64,000 nucleotides of DNA. It comes from Corynebacterium macginleyi. Its GTDB lineage: Bacteria; Actinomycetota; Actinomycetes; Mycobacteriales; Mycobacteriaceae. The notes beneath the pieces were generated by a model, which searched no databases, was not told where the DNA came from, and saw only the letters and a program-made list of their open reading frames with translations. Positions 26,726-35,613 of the stretch are shown in pieces (the first letter of the stretch is position 1; every line of letters starts with the position of its first letter). Made by a program: the position numbers and the translations under genes. Where the stretch lies: positions 1-64,000 of the forward strand of contig NZ_REGE01000004.1 in assembly GCF_003688935.1 (NCBI RefSeq), read 5' to 3'.

Positions 26726-27342
26726 TACTTGCCTCCTCCTACGAGAATCTTTTTATTAAAGCGAAGCTGGTCGTCATGCTTTGTGGCTAAAACTGCACGT
26801 CCTGCATCACTCGCGGCGTCTATTTGTTCCTGAAGCCACCGAACGCCTTCTTTATCTAAACCGTTGGTGGGTTCATCCAGTAGAACTAGTGGCCCGGTAG
26901 ATAGGAATGCTTGAGCAAGCATCAACCGCAATTTCTGTCCGGTAGAGCAGCGCCCGAACCGCTGATGCCAGAACTGTTCAATACCTGAACCATCCAGCAC
27001 CTTTCGTGCCTCTGACTCCTCACGTCCTGCAAGCTTAATTGAACTGCGGATTACCGCCTTACCGCTAAGACTGGGATTGTCAGCCACGCCGGGAAGAGAC
27101 AGCCCACACTTAGCCCGATTTAAACGATGTGTACCCGCGGCAGGGTCCGTAAACTTCAAGGAACCGTTCGAATCGGCAGGGTATAGTCCTGCGATCAAAA
27201 ACAGTAGAGTGGTTTTGCCCGAGCCATTCGGGCCTTCAATAGCGACAGTATCCCCGCGGTTAACCACGAAGTCCGGGTATCTCAGGGCGAGCTTGTTCGT
27301 GGGACTATACCGCAAATTATTGGACTCTAGTAGAATATTCAT
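26725..27342 (-). CDS. ABC transporter ATP-binding protein
   Basis: This is a 205-residue ATPase, short for the family but complete in motifs: Walker A 'GPNGSGKTTL', a divergent signature 'CSTGQKLRLMLAQ', Walker B 'LVLLDEPTNGLD' and an H-loop His in 'ATKHDD'. It works with the following permease. A 51-codon gene for a membrane peptide lies 56 bases upstream on the same strand. Together they resemble small bacteriocin-export or immunity transporters. Confidence 0.85.
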   Translation of the reverse strand: MNILLESNNLRYSPTNKLALRYPDFVVNRGDTVAIEGPNGSGKTTLLFLIAGLYPADSNGSLKFTDPAAGTHRLNRAKCGLSLPGVADNPSLSGKAVIRSSIKLAGREESEARKVLDGSGIEQFWHQRFGRCSTGQKLRLMLAQAFLSTGPLVLLDEPTNGLDKEGVRWLQEQIDAASDAGRAVLATKHDDQLRFNKKILVGGGK

Positions 27343-27398
27343 TTTTCCTTCGTTCTCGGCCGCACCGAAATGCTGAAGCGCAGCAACTTTCGGCGGAA

Positions 27399-27554
27399 TT
27401 AAGCTACATCACCTTCGGACTTCTCGGCCGAGTGCCGACTAACTATGGGCTCACTAGGCTGGATGATAATTATCCGTTTTCTAAAAGATCTTAACCACGA
27501 GCCAACTGCCCCGCCTAATATACCAATTCCAATTAGACCCAGTACTGCTAGCAT
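27399..27554 (-). CDS. 51-residue membrane peptide ahead of the ABC genes
   Basis: The ATG at 27554, with GAAAGGAAG eight bases upstream, starts 'MLAVLGLIGIGILGGAVGSW', one hydrophobic Gly-rich helix. It is followed by a basic segment 'LRSFRKRIIII' and a polar tail ending 'EKSEGDVA'. It is too short for routine gene calls. Being the first gene before the ATPase and permease, it could be a transported peptide, a leaderless peptide or a transporter subunit. No family is recognised. Confidence 0.5.
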   Translation of the reverse strand: MLAVLGLIGIGILGGAVGSWLRSFRKRIIIIQPSEPIVSRHSAEKSEGDVA

Positions 27555-27749
27555 TGCACTTCCTTTCGTAGAAGTAGATATCTAGTAGGTGAGTTTATCA
27601 GGTTTCGTTGACCATATCCCTCCGTAAGGAAAGTTTTTTGCTAAAGGCCGACGTGTGGCAATCTACGCCGCTACCGAGTAATGACAGGGCCTTCCTTAGG
27701 GCGTGACGTTATTTGATTCCATGACATCGTTCCGGTCAGTCCTGCAAGA

Positions 27750-27977
27750 ATGTTTCATGGCTCTTCTCCCCGGATAATGGATACTTTAGGCTTCGCTTTA
27801 TCGGTCGATGTCGCCGTGTCCCGCACGCTGGTGTTTTTCCTACGCAGGCGCGGCATTAAGCGTCCATGGATGCTGCGGGGCGCGACCGGAGCGGCCGTGA
27901 CGTTCATCCTCAGCGAGCTAGAAGCGCGCTATATAGAAAACTGGCTTCTTAAAATTTGCGTATGGTGGGGCCCATGA
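27750..27977 (+). pseudogene. C-terminal remnant of a membrane-associated gene
   Basis: The frame contains 'DTLGFALSVDVAVSRTLVFF' and 'LRRRGIKRPWMLRGATGAAV' and then ends at 27977, overlapping the next gene by four bases (ATGA). It has no credible start or ribosome binding site. It may be the other end of the gene begun at 25325, split by the ABC island. The last 10 residues could already be non-native. Confidence 0.35.
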
Positions 27978-28870
27978 ACGCAGGGGTCACTGATATTGCA
28001 CAAGCACGGACTCGCCGTGCCGACCCGCTGCTATCTTTAAAGCGGGAACCACTCACCGTCATCTGCCAAGCCGCCAATATTCGCGCGGATGGGGAAGTCC
28101 ACCGCCAAATCGGTTTTAGCGATGCACTTACCTTGCATGAGCTGCAGAAAGTATTGCACATTTGTTTTGGTCTGCCGGATGAAAAGTCCCCATGGCACTT
28201 TTATGAGCACACCGATGGCCGCGGCTCGCGCCTTGATCCAGAGCGCCAGGCTTCCGAATTTCTCTGGCGCGAAGGTGACCAGATCGATTTTGTCTGGGGC
28301 CTCTGGGACTTTGAGCTGGTGGTCGCTGAAATCTATCCCCGCGATAATGGCACCCCCAGTGCGCTGTGCGTGGGTGGCTCGGGCAACCTCTTTGCGCCCT
28401 TTGAACTTACCTCGGTCAACCGAGAATTGACCGGTGAAAAGATCACCGATGAAGTCCTGGCACAGATTAAACCACAGATAAGGGCGCTGATTGAGCGCAC
28501 GAAGCTCTACGATTTTGTTCCCCTCTTACAAGCCATGGACTTAAACCGCGGAAATGACCTGCCGCCGGCCACCGCAGAGGCGCTGGCCAGCCTGCCGTGC
28601 GAGGTCACTAACGAGGGCAAAGATGCTTTTTGGTCCATGGCCCTGGCGCTATCTTGCATGGGTGGTGACGAGCTGACCGATTCCGTGGTGGAAACCACCA
28701 TGGATGCCTTGGGCTGGGTCAACGATGATGGCAACACCTTGAAAGGCGCGGAGATACGCGCGTTGTGCGATGCCTCCTTGGACCAGCTATCCCAGATTGG
28801 TGCCTACGGCCAGGACGCCGCCGCGCCGGTGTACCGCCTAGACATGTACCGCGCGCTGCTACGCGGGTAA
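27974..28870 (+). CDS. pRiA4b ORF-3-like domain protein
   Basis: This is a 298-residue protein. The N-terminal half (residues about 20-140) matches the plasmid pRiA4b ORF-3-like fold: 'ADGEVHRQIGFSDALTLHEL', 'FGLPDEKSPWHFYEH' and 'EGDQIDFVWGLWDFELVV'. The C-terminal half is helical and unassigned. The family is common in Actinobacteria and its role is unknown. It ends 12 bases before the GtrA gene and is probably cotranscribed with it. Confidence 0.75.
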   Translation: MNAGVTDIAQARTRRADPLLSLKREPLTVICQAANIRADGEVHRQIGFSDALTLHELQKVLHICFGLPDEKSPWHFYEHTDGRGSRLDPERQASEFLWREGDQIDFVWGLWDFELVVAEIYPRDNGTPSALCVGGSGNLFAPFELTSVNRELTGEKITDEVLAQIKPQIRALIERTKLYDFVPLLQAMDLNRGNDLPPATAEALASLPCEVTNEGKDAFWSMALALSCMGGDELTDSVVETTMDALGWVNDDGNTLKGAEIRALCDASLDQLSQIGAYGQDAAAPVYRLDMYRALLRG

Positions 28871-28881
28871 GCTAACTGCCT

Positions 28882-29322
28882 GTGACTAATCCACTTGAAG
28901 ATGCTGCAGAAGTAAAGCGCCCCTCCAGCTCATTGAAGCAGCAGCTGGTGCGATTTATTGCGGTAGGTGTCTTTGCCGCCGTTATTGACTACGGGTTAAC
29001 GCTGTTACTGACCCACATAGGTCTGCACCGCTCTGGGGCGAAGGCGATTGGTTGGGTTTTTGGCACCATCGCTGCCTATCTGGCTAATGCGCGCTGGACC
29101 TTTGGTGCGAAGGTTTCCGGCCGCACGGCCGCGACGGTGGGCGTGTTATACGTAACCACCTTTGCCGTGCAGAATTTCTTGTACTGGGTGCTCAATGAGC
29201 CGCTGATTTCCTTAGGCTTTGAAGGCGCGGTTAAAGACACTATCGCTTTTATCATCGCCCAAGGCGTGGCGACGGTGACCAACTTTGCCATCCAGCGGGT
29301 TTTTATCTTTAAGGAGAAGTAG
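28882..29322 (+). CDS. GtrA-family membrane protein of the arabinogalactan locus
   Basis: This is a 146-residue protein with four transmembrane helices, starting 'QLVRFIAVGVFAAVIDYGLT', the standard GtrA opening; the last helix 'AQGVATVTNFAIQRVFIFKE' ends in the basic tail typical of the family. GtrA proteins help move polyprenyl-linked sugars; the homologue next to dprE1 in mycobacteria (Rv3789) has been linked to decaprenyl-phospho-arabinose handling or protein anchoring. The start is GTG 28882. Confidence 0.88.
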   Translation: MTNPLEDAAEVKRPSSSLKQQLVRFIAVGVFAAVIDYGLTLLLTHIGLHRSGAKAIGWVFGTIAAYLANARWTFGAKVSGRTAATVGVLYVTTFAVQNFLYWVLNEPLISLGFEGAVKDTIAFIIAQGVATVTNFAIQRVFIFKEK

Positions 29323-29334
29323 GCCCTCGACGCC

Positions 29335-30261
29335 TTAGGAACTAGTGCCAGGGCGGCGGAAATCCTCGCGGCGCCCGCGGTTGTGTAGCTTGAGCCACTC
29401 CAGGAAGCCGGCCGGATCGTGGCGCTGGACCAAGAAGAACCAGCCAAAGCGGGCAAATTCCTGGGGTAACAGCTTGCGCATGCCGCGCTGCCACAGCAGG
29501 TAGCCGCGATTGCGGTAGGTGAAATAGCGCTTGAACTCGCCCTCCGGGTACTGGGTATGCATCTTGCCGCCCAGGATGGGCTTGAATTCATCCGAGCCAT
29601 CCGGGTGCAGGTAGCTGGTGGTCAAGGCGGTGCCGAAGGACAAGCCGGAATTGACCAGGCGGCGGTGGTATTCCACCTCATCGCCGCGGATGAAGAGGCG
29701 ATAATCCGGCACTCCGATGGTCTGCATCGCCGCGGCGGAAATCAGGGCGCCATTAAACAAAGAGGCAATCCCAGGCAGGAAGTCTCCTTCTAGCTCTTCC
29801 ATGCGGCGGCGCCACACCAGCCCTTGGCGCAGCGGGAAGGCCAAGCGGCCGGGATCGTTGATATTGCACACGGCAGGTGAGACCTCGTGCAGGTTATTAT
29901 TTTCCGCCACGCGGTAGAGCTCTTCTAATACGCCGTAATCGGCGGGGCGGCCATCATCATCGGCGCACCACACGGCATCGGCACCCAGCGATAGCGCGGT
30001 GAGAAAACCGAGGGCGAAACCGCCCGCACCACCCAGGTTGGTCTTGGACGGCACGTAGACCGCGCGGTCGCCTGCCAGGGATTCCACCACGTCACGGACC
30101 GCATCCTCGGCGCCATTATCCACCACGATGACCCACTGCACGGGGTGGGTTTGGTTGACTACCTTTTCAAGCGAGGCGCGCAGCAATTCCGCGCGCTGGT
30201 GGGTGACAATGACGGCAGCGGTGGTACCGGTGGGATCAAGGGAGGCAGTCATGCGTTCCAT
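29335..30261 (-). CDS. glfT1: Galactofuranosyltransferase GlfT1
   Basis: This is a 308-residue GT2 enzyme that adds the first galactofuranose residues to the linker of arabinogalactan. Features include 'AAVIVTHQRAELLRASLEKV' (nucleotide binding), 'NLGGAGGFALGF', the metal-binding 'AVWCADDDGRP' (DDD) and the acceptor loop 'RGDEVEYHRRL'. It converges with gtrA, as in related genomes. The start may be 30261 or the in-frame ATG at 30252; both have weak binding sites. Confidence 0.92.
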   Translation of the reverse strand: MERMTASLDPTGTTAAVIVTHQRAELLRASLEKVVNQTHPVQWVIVVDNGAEDAVRDVVESLAGDRAVYVPSKTNLGGAGGFALGFLTALSLGADAVWCADDDGRPADYGVLEELYRVAENNNLHEVSPAVCNINDPGRLAFPLRQGLVWRRRMEELEGDFLPGIASLFNGALISAAAMQTIGVPDYRLFIRGDEVEYHRRLVNSGLSFGTALTTSYLHPDGSDEFKPILGGKMHTQYPEGEFKRYFTYRNRGYLLWQRGMRKLLPQEFARFGWFFLVQRHDPAGFLEWLKLHNRGRREDFRRPGTSS

Positions 30262-30323
30262 CTTGCCACCGGGGGATGGATCTGCCGCGGATAAACACTC
30301 CGCGTGGGCTAAGCTGGCTGCCT

Positions 30324-30989
30324 ATGGAAAGCATGTGGCCACCGTTCGGGCTGACGATACGCGCGAGCGATGCTACCCACCCTGGCGTGGAACTGCGCGT
30401 TATGCGTGATGAGAATATTGCGGGGATCGCCGGCGTGGCGCCAGAGGATATCTACGGCGCAGACATTCCAGATTACGCTTTTCCGTGGTTATTCAATCCC
30501 AGGATGAATACGGCTGCGGCGGCGGCCCAGTTCCGGTGGACTAACCGGGCGCAGCTGCGCCCAGAAAAGTGGTCTTTGGATTTCATCGTGCGCGAGGCGC
30601 ATTCCGGGGAAATCCTGGGCACTATCGATGCGCGGGCGGAGGACTTCGCTAGAACGCGAGAAATTGCGACCGGTTCCTGGGTCTTTCACCGCTTCCAAGG
30701 CCAAGGGGTGGGCACGCTCATCCGGCACGCGGTTGTGGCCTTTGGCCTCGATTACCTAGGCGCGCAGACGATGAGCACGAGCTGGGTGGCGCACAATGAG
30801 GCCTCGGCGCGGGTGAGCCAGAAGCTGGGCTACCAGGTGGTTTCTGAAGGGGAAGAAAAGGCGGGGCCACAGAAAAGTTCGCAGCGGCACGTGACGGCGC
30901 GCGTGGCGGCTTATAACTATAAACGCCCGGATGACCTGTGCGTGGAGGTCTCCGGGCTGAGCCAGCAGCTGCTGGGGATGCTGTGCTAG
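30324..30989 (+). CDS. GNAT-family N-acetyltransferase
   Basis: This is a 221-residue protein with a GNAT fold resembling RimJ/RimL. The acetyl-CoA loop appears in 'RFQGQGVGTLIRHAVVAFGL' (Q-x-x-G-x-G), followed by 'NEASARVSQKLGYQVVSEGE'. The substrate may be a small molecule or an N-terminal amino group. It lies between glfT1 and wzt in a place where such a gene is usual in corynebacteria. The start at 30324 fits the fold better than 30276. Confidence 0.85.
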   Translation: MESMWPPFGLTIRASDATHPGVELRVMRDENIAGIAGVAPEDIYGADIPDYAFPWLFNPRMNTAAAAAQFRWTNRAQLRPEKWSLDFIVREAHSGEILGTIDARAEDFARTREIATGSWVFHRFQGQGVGTLIRHAVVAFGLDYLGAQTMSTSWVAHNEASARVSQKLGYQVVSEGEEKAGPQKSSQRHVTARVAAYNYKRPDDLCVEVSGLSQQLLGMLC

Positions 30990-30992
30990 CTT

Positions 30993-31793
30993 CTACTCGG
31001 CAGCGTCTTCGCGCTCAAAACGCTCGCGCAGATCGCGCACGTATTCGCCTACTTCTGGGCCCTCGTACTGGCCCACGACTTCAGATACCTCGCCCACGGA
31101 GCGGATTTCGCCATGATCGATCCACAGTGCGGTGTTGCACAGCTGCGCCAAAAAATCATTGGAGTGGGAGGCAAAGACCAAGATGCCGGAGCGCTTGACC
31201 AGCTCTTGCAGGCGCACGCGGGCCTTGGCCATGAAGGCGGCATCGACAGCGCCGATGCCCTCATCTAACAGCAGGATTTCCGGCTTGATGGAGGTCACCA
31301 CGCCGAGTGCCAGGCGCACGCGCATACCGGTGGAGTAGGTGCGCAGGGGCATCGATAAGTAATCCCCCAACTCGGAGAACTCTGCGATTTCATCCATCTT
31401 TTTCTTCATCTGCTTGATGGACTGGCCCAAAAACAGCCCGCGGATGATGATGTTGTCGTAGCCGGATACCTCTGGGTCCATGCCCACGCCCAAGTCAAAG
31501 ACGGGCGCGACGCGCCCGCGGACATCGGCGGTACCGCGCGTGGGCTCGTAGATACCGGAGAGCAGGCGCAACAGCGTGGATTTGCCGGCGCCATTGTGGC
31601 CGACGAGCCCGACGCGATCACCTTCGCGCAAATGCAGGTTAATATCCCGCAGCGCCTCGACCACCACGGTGTTGTGGTCATTTTTCCCAATGGCACCGCC
31701 CGCAGTAGAAAGCATGGCCTTTTTCAGGGAGCGGGATTTGGCATCAAAGATGGGAAAGTCCACGCACGCGTTATACGTATCAATTGAGACCAT
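30993..31793 (-). CDS. wzt: Galactan export ABC transporter ATPase (Wzt/RfbE)
   Basis: This is a 266-residue ATPase with Walker A 'VGHNGAGKSTLLRLLSG', signature 'YSTGMRVRLALGVV', Walker B 'ILLLDEGIGAVD' and H-loop 'FASHSND'. It is the O-antigen/teichoic-acid-exporter type; with the permease upstream it is thought to flip the lipid-linked galactan across the membrane (Rv3781/Rv3783 in mycobacteria). No extra C-terminal carbohydrate-binding domain is present. Confidence 0.92.
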   Translation of the reverse strand: MVSIDTYNACVDFPIFDAKSRSLKKAMLSTAGGAIGKNDHNTVVVEALRDINLHLREGDRVGLVGHNGAGKSTLLRLLSGIYEPTRGTADVRGRVAPVFDLGVGMDPEVSGYDNIIIRGLFLGQSIKQMKKKMDEIAEFSELGDYLSMPLRTYSTGMRVRLALGVVTSIKPEILLLDEGIGAVDAAFMAKARVRLQELVKRSGILVFASHSNDFLAQLCNTALWIDHGEIRSVGEVSEVVGQYEGPEVGEYVRDLRERFEREDAAE

Positions 31794-31848
31794 CAGTTTT
31801 TATCCTTTCAACGAGCCTCATGGTGGAGTGGAAGTAAAGGAAGGGAAG

Positions 31849-32769
31849 CTATACCCAGTAGCTCACGCGGAAGCGCCACTTGCGCATGACTAGCCCGGCG
31901 ATGAACAAGCCGATTACGGTGCAGCCGATGACTATCCACCAATGGTAGGAGGCAACGGGCTCACCAATCATTGGGGCGCGCACGATTTCCAAGTAGTGAT
32001 AGAGCGGGTTGATTTCCGCGATGCGAGCGCGGTCTGCCACCGCACCGCCTTGGTCTTTGAGGGTAGTGGTCATCCAAACAATTGGGGTGATGTAGAACAA
32101 TAGCTGCGTCAGGGCCTCGAGCAGTGGGGCGACATCGCGAAAGCGCGTGGCGATGATGCCAAAGAACATGGTGACCCATACGCCATTAACGAGCAAAAGC
32201 AGCAGCCCGGGGATAAAGAGGAAGAATTCCCAGCCCAGGTTGCGTGGGAAGATGATAATGAGCAAGAGCCAGATGATGAGGTTATGGCCTAAAAACAGCG
32301 TGTGGCGCCACACCAGCCGGTACACGTGTACCGAAAGCGGGGCGGGAAGCTGTTTAATCAATCCCTCATTATCAATGAAGACGGTGGCGCCTTCCTTGAT
32401 GCAACCTGAGATAAAGGTCCACATAATAAGGCCCACGGTGACGTGAGGAAGGAATTCTGCGACCGGAATCTGGAACAGCATTGAATACAGCAGGCCCAGG
32501 GCAAGCGCCATCACGCCGGTGGCGATGGTGATCCAAAACGGGCCAAGGAAGGAGCGGCGGTAGCGCTGCTTGATATCTTGTAGGCCCAGCTTGAACCACA
32601 GCTCACGCTGCTGTGCGCCCCGCATAAGGTCTGCGAAAGCAGCCTTGAGGGTCATAGACTGGGACGCTGGGAAAGCCTCGCCTTCTGGCCGGGAGGTCAT
32701 GCGGGCGATATCAGCGCGCAGTTGATTGTTATCTTGCACGCCCAACACCCTAGCGCGCGTGCTGGGCAA
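31849..32769 (-). CDS. wzm: Galactan export ABC transporter permease (Wzm/RfbD)
   Basis: This is a 306-residue ABC-2 permease with six helices and the typical 'DIKQRYRRSFLGPFWITIAT' gate region before the first helix. It pairs with the ATPase 55 bases downstream. About 45 N-terminal residues are polar. It stands beside glfT1, as expected for galactan biosynthesis. Confidence 0.92.
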   Translation of the reverse strand: MPSTRARVLGVQDNNQLRADIARMTSRPEGEAFPASQSMTLKAAFADLMRGAQQRELWFKLGLQDIKQRYRRSFLGPFWITIATGVMALALGLLYSMLFQIPVAEFLPHVTVGLIMWTFISGCIKEGATVFIDNEGLIKQLPAPLSVHVYRLVWRHTLFLGHNLIIWLLLIIIFPRNLGWEFFLFIPGLLLLLVNGVWVTMFFGIIATRFRDVAPLLEALTQLLFYITPIVWMTTTLKDQGGAVADRARIAEINPLYHYLEIVRAPMIGEPVASYHWWIVIGCTVIGLFIAGLVMRKWRFRVSYWV

Positions 32770-32913
32770 ACGGGAACTACACGCCGCTAGCCTGCGAAAA
32801 CAGTCAAGCCTAGGGAAAATTCAGATTTGGGAAACTGAAGCCAAACGCGTATACAGTAGGGAATCGACAGCCACGTGGTGGCAGTTGTGCAGTGCGATGA
32901 AGAGGGGGACCTA

Positions 32914-34167
32914 ATGCCAGCAGCTTCGGCACACTATGACGTCTTTAGTGCGCGAGGTTTGTACACCGGGCTATCTGATGGCTGGACGTACCTCAATGCG
33001 CACGCGGTGCCCCAAATTTCGGAGCGCGTGACCTCCGGCGTAGCTCGGTCCTTCCGGATGGCGGCGGCTATAGCCACGCAAGAAGGCCCAGGTGGCGCCC
33101 ACTCGGCGGCCCCGGACCCGGGCCGGTTGGCAGGCGATGGAAACTACGCGGCAGCGCGCATGGCTATTGCAGATCTCACCGGTTCCAAGGCAGACCGCGT
33201 GGTTCTTGGGCCATCCTTGCCTGTGCTGTACCAATCTTTGGCGCACGCGGCAGGCCCGCTATTAGGCAGCAACTCCTCGGTGGTGCTGTCCAAGCTGGAT
33301 CCGCCCACGCTGTATTCCACTTTTTCTGAAGTGCGCGCCGATATCCGGTGGGCGCAGCCGGATCTCGGCACCGGCGAATTGCCGGCATTTCAGTTTGCAG
33401 AGCTTGTTGATGGCTCCACCAGGCTCGTCGCCTTTTCCGCCGCGCATGAGCTTTTGGGCACGGTGTCTCCGGTCGATGAGATCATTGACACGGTGCGGGG
33501 GCGCTCACGTGCCTGGACGCTTCTCGATGTTTCCGCTATCGCCCCCTACCGCCCCATCCGCTTCGATGATCTGGGCGCGGATATAGTAGGCATCGACATC
33601 GGACTGCTCGGCGGGCCGCAGATGTCCGCCTTAGTCTTCCGTGATACGCGCATGCTTCGCCGACTGGATGCCCTCAATCCCATCTATTCCAAGGAAGACG
33701 GCCGGAAGCTAGAAACCCCCGTCTCCTCTGGTTTGGCCGGCGGCGTGGGGCCATTGGTGGATCACTTAGCGGCCCTGGCCGGTGGGGATAAAGGATCGCG
33801 CCGGGTGCGGTTGCATAAGTCCATGACCGCCTTGAGTGCTTACCTCGAAGATTTGTGCGCGGATCTGTACTCATTTTTGAGCACGCTTCCCGCCGTGCAC
33901 ATCCTGGGTATTACTGGCGAGGCAGCAGCGGGCGCGTCCGACAATCGCTTGCCGCGCCTTACTTTCGCGGTCCAAGGCGTGCCGGCAGAGACGGTGTACA
34001 AGCGCCTCTTTGATAATGGACTAGTCACCACACTGGCCCCGCAAACGCCGTTGCTCACGGAGATGGGAGTGGAAGAGATTGGAGGTGCCGTCACCGTGGC
34101 ATTAGGCCCGTTTAATACGCACTACGATATCGAGCACCTCGTCCGCGTCGTTGCTTCGCTCGCCTAA
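32914..34167 (+). CDS. Cysteine desulfurase-like aminotransferase-fold protein
   Basis: This is a 417-residue class V aminotransferase-fold protein related to Rv3778c. The N-terminus 'GLYTGLSDGWTYLNAHAVPQ' and 'AARMAIADLTGSKADRVVLG' fit the family. Where true cysteine desulfurases have the PLP-binding lysine (S-x-H-K-x-x-G-P), this protein reads 'VGIDIGLLGGPQMSAL', with no lysine in place. It may have a non-desulfurase or PLP-independent role. The start at 32914 was chosen over 32875 for the family N-terminus. Confidence 0.8.
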   Translation: MPAASAHYDVFSARGLYTGLSDGWTYLNAHAVPQISERVTSGVARSFRMAAAIATQEGPGGAHSAAPDPGRLAGDGNYAAARMAIADLTGSKADRVVLGPSLPVLYQSLAHAAGPLLGSNSSVVLSKLDPPTLYSTFSEVRADIRWAQPDLGTGELPAFQFAELVDGSTRLVAFSAAHELLGTVSPVDEIIDTVRGRSRAWTLLDVSAIAPYRPIRFDDLGADIVGIDIGLLGGPQMSALVFRDTRMLRRLDALNPIYSKEDGRKLETPVSSGLAGGVGPLVDHLAALAGGDKGSRRVRLHKSMTALSAYLEDLCADLYSFLSTLPAVHILGITGEAAAGASDNRLPRLTFAVQGVPAETVYKRLFDNGLVTTLAPQTPLLTEMGVEEIGGAVTVALGPFNTHYDIEHLVRVVASLA

Positions 34168-34194
34168 GTTCGCTTAAGTAAGGCGCGCCGGGAA

Positions 34195-35166
34195 CTACAC
34201 CGTGAGGACCAGCGTGCCAGTGACCTCGCCGCTGTCGAGGGCGGCGTGGGCTTGGGCGGCATCCGCAAGCGGGTACGTGCCATGCAGCGCGTGCTTGACG
34301 CGGCCATCCTCCAGCATGGGCCACACGTTCTTAATGGTGCTGGCGACGATCTCCGCCTTATTGTCCAAGTCACGCGCGCGCAGCGTCGTGCCCTGAATGG
34401 TCAGGCGCTTCGGCAGCATGGGGGCCAGGTTGATATGTGCCTTGGTGCCGCCCTGCATGCCGATGATGACGAGTTTGCCGTCCTTGGCCAAGCATTTTAT
34501 GTTCTTTTCCAAGTACTTTGCGCCGATGATGTCCAGGATGACATCGCAGCTGCCTTTGAGTTTATCGACGAAGTCCTGCTCTTTGTAGTTGATGAGAATA
34601 TCCGCGCCGAGACCTCTGCAGCGATCCAGCTTTTCTTGCGATCCGGCGGTAACCGCCACCTCCGCACCCAGTGCCTTCGCTACCTGAATGGCAAAGGTGC
34701 CGATGCCGCCGCCACCGCCGTGGATGAGTACGCGCTGGCCCTTGTGCAGGCCCGCCTCGATTCCCAGGTTGGACCACACAGTGCAGCCGACTTCAATCAC
34801 GGCCGCGGTTTCTTCCAGGCTGAATCCTGTGGGCAGGGGAAGCAGCTGTCCTTGTGGTACCGCGACGTATTCCGCATAGCCGCCGCCCGCGAGCAAACAG
34901 CCGACCTTGGTGCCGGTTTCCCAATCCGTATCGCCGGCATCCTCAATCACGCCTGCGGCTTCCAGCCCAATGATGTCCGATGCTCCCGGTGGCGGTGGGT
35001 ACGCGCCCATCGTCTGCAGAATATCGCCACGGTTGACGCCTGCAGCCCGCACCTTCACCAAGACCTCTCCAGAACGCAGCTCAGGGACGTTTACGTCCTG
35101 TAGTTCTAGCGACCGTGGGGTATCGGGATCAGTTTGGACGATTGCCTTCATCTGTGTAGCACTCAT
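34195..35166 (-). CDS. Zinc-free quinone oxidoreductase (MDR family)
   Basis: This is a 323-residue medium-chain reductase related to NADPH:quinone oxidoreductase (Rv3777-like). The substrate domain begins 'VPELRSGEVLVKVRAAGVNR'; the Rossmann fold has 'LIHGGGGGIGTFAIQVAKAL'; catalytic zinc ligands are absent. It converges with the cysteine-desulfurase-like gene, an order kept in related genomes. Confidence 0.9.
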   Translation of the reverse strand: MSATQMKAIVQTDPDTPRSLELQDVNVPELRSGEVLVKVRAAGVNRGDILQTMGAYPPPPGASDIIGLEAAGVIEDAGDTDWETGTKVGCLLAGGGYAEYVAVPQGQLLPLPTGFSLEETAAVIEVGCTVWSNLGIEAGLHKGQRVLIHGGGGGIGTFAIQVAKALGAEVAVTAGSQEKLDRCRGLGADILINYKEQDFVDKLKGSCDVILDIIGAKYLEKNIKCLAKDGKLVIIGMQGGTKAHINLAPMLPKRLTIQGTTLRARDLDNKAEIVASTIKNVWPMLEDGRVKHALHGTYPLADAAQAHAALDSGEVTGTLVLTV

Positions 35167-35202
35167 ACCGCCAATCTAACGGAGAAGGTGTGGTGTGTGC
35201 CA

Positions 35203-35223
35203 TGTCCATTTTTTCGGGGGTCG
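35203..35223 (+). repeat. Partial copy of the palindromic repeat family
   Basis: TGTCCATTTTTTCGGGGGTCG matches the loop and right arm of the hairpins at 37637 and 54576, without the left arm. It lies 57 bases before tRNA-Ser(UGA). Confidence 0.4.
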
Positions 35224-35279
35224 ATGTGATTTGCGCGGGCCCGTTTAGTAGAATAACCAAGTTGCCTTTTCGGCACCAT

Positions 35280-35364
<85 letters not shown>

Positions 35365-35370
35365 CAGATT

Positions 35371-35413
35371 AAAGTCTCGAGGCATCGTTAATAGAACGAC
35401 GCCTCGAGACTTT
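35371..35413 (+). terminator. Terminator of tRNA-Ser(UGA)
   Basis: AAAGTCTCGAGGC pairs with GCCTCGAGACTTT, with TCG/CGA extending the stem. It is nearly the same element as the one after tRNA-Ser(GCU) at 43315, with compensating base changes. Confidence 0.8.
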
Positions 35414-35613
35414 GCTTTACCGGCCGGTTCAAGCTTATGCTCTGTGCGAGTTTTTGCTGCCAGTGCTTCGCGACAGTTGCCCCCAGGACAGAACCCGCGA
35501 TAAATCGTCGGAGCCGCTGTGGGAGAGTGGGCTTCCACCGGCTACAAACGTTATAGCGCTAGGACATAAGTTGGCGGCAGTATATGTATGCCAAAATGAG
35601 GAAGTAGATAGAG

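Noticed and set aside
34246..35103. 285-residue open frame opposite the quinone oxidoreductase
   Set aside because: Shadow frame; the minus-strand MDR protein has clear motifs.
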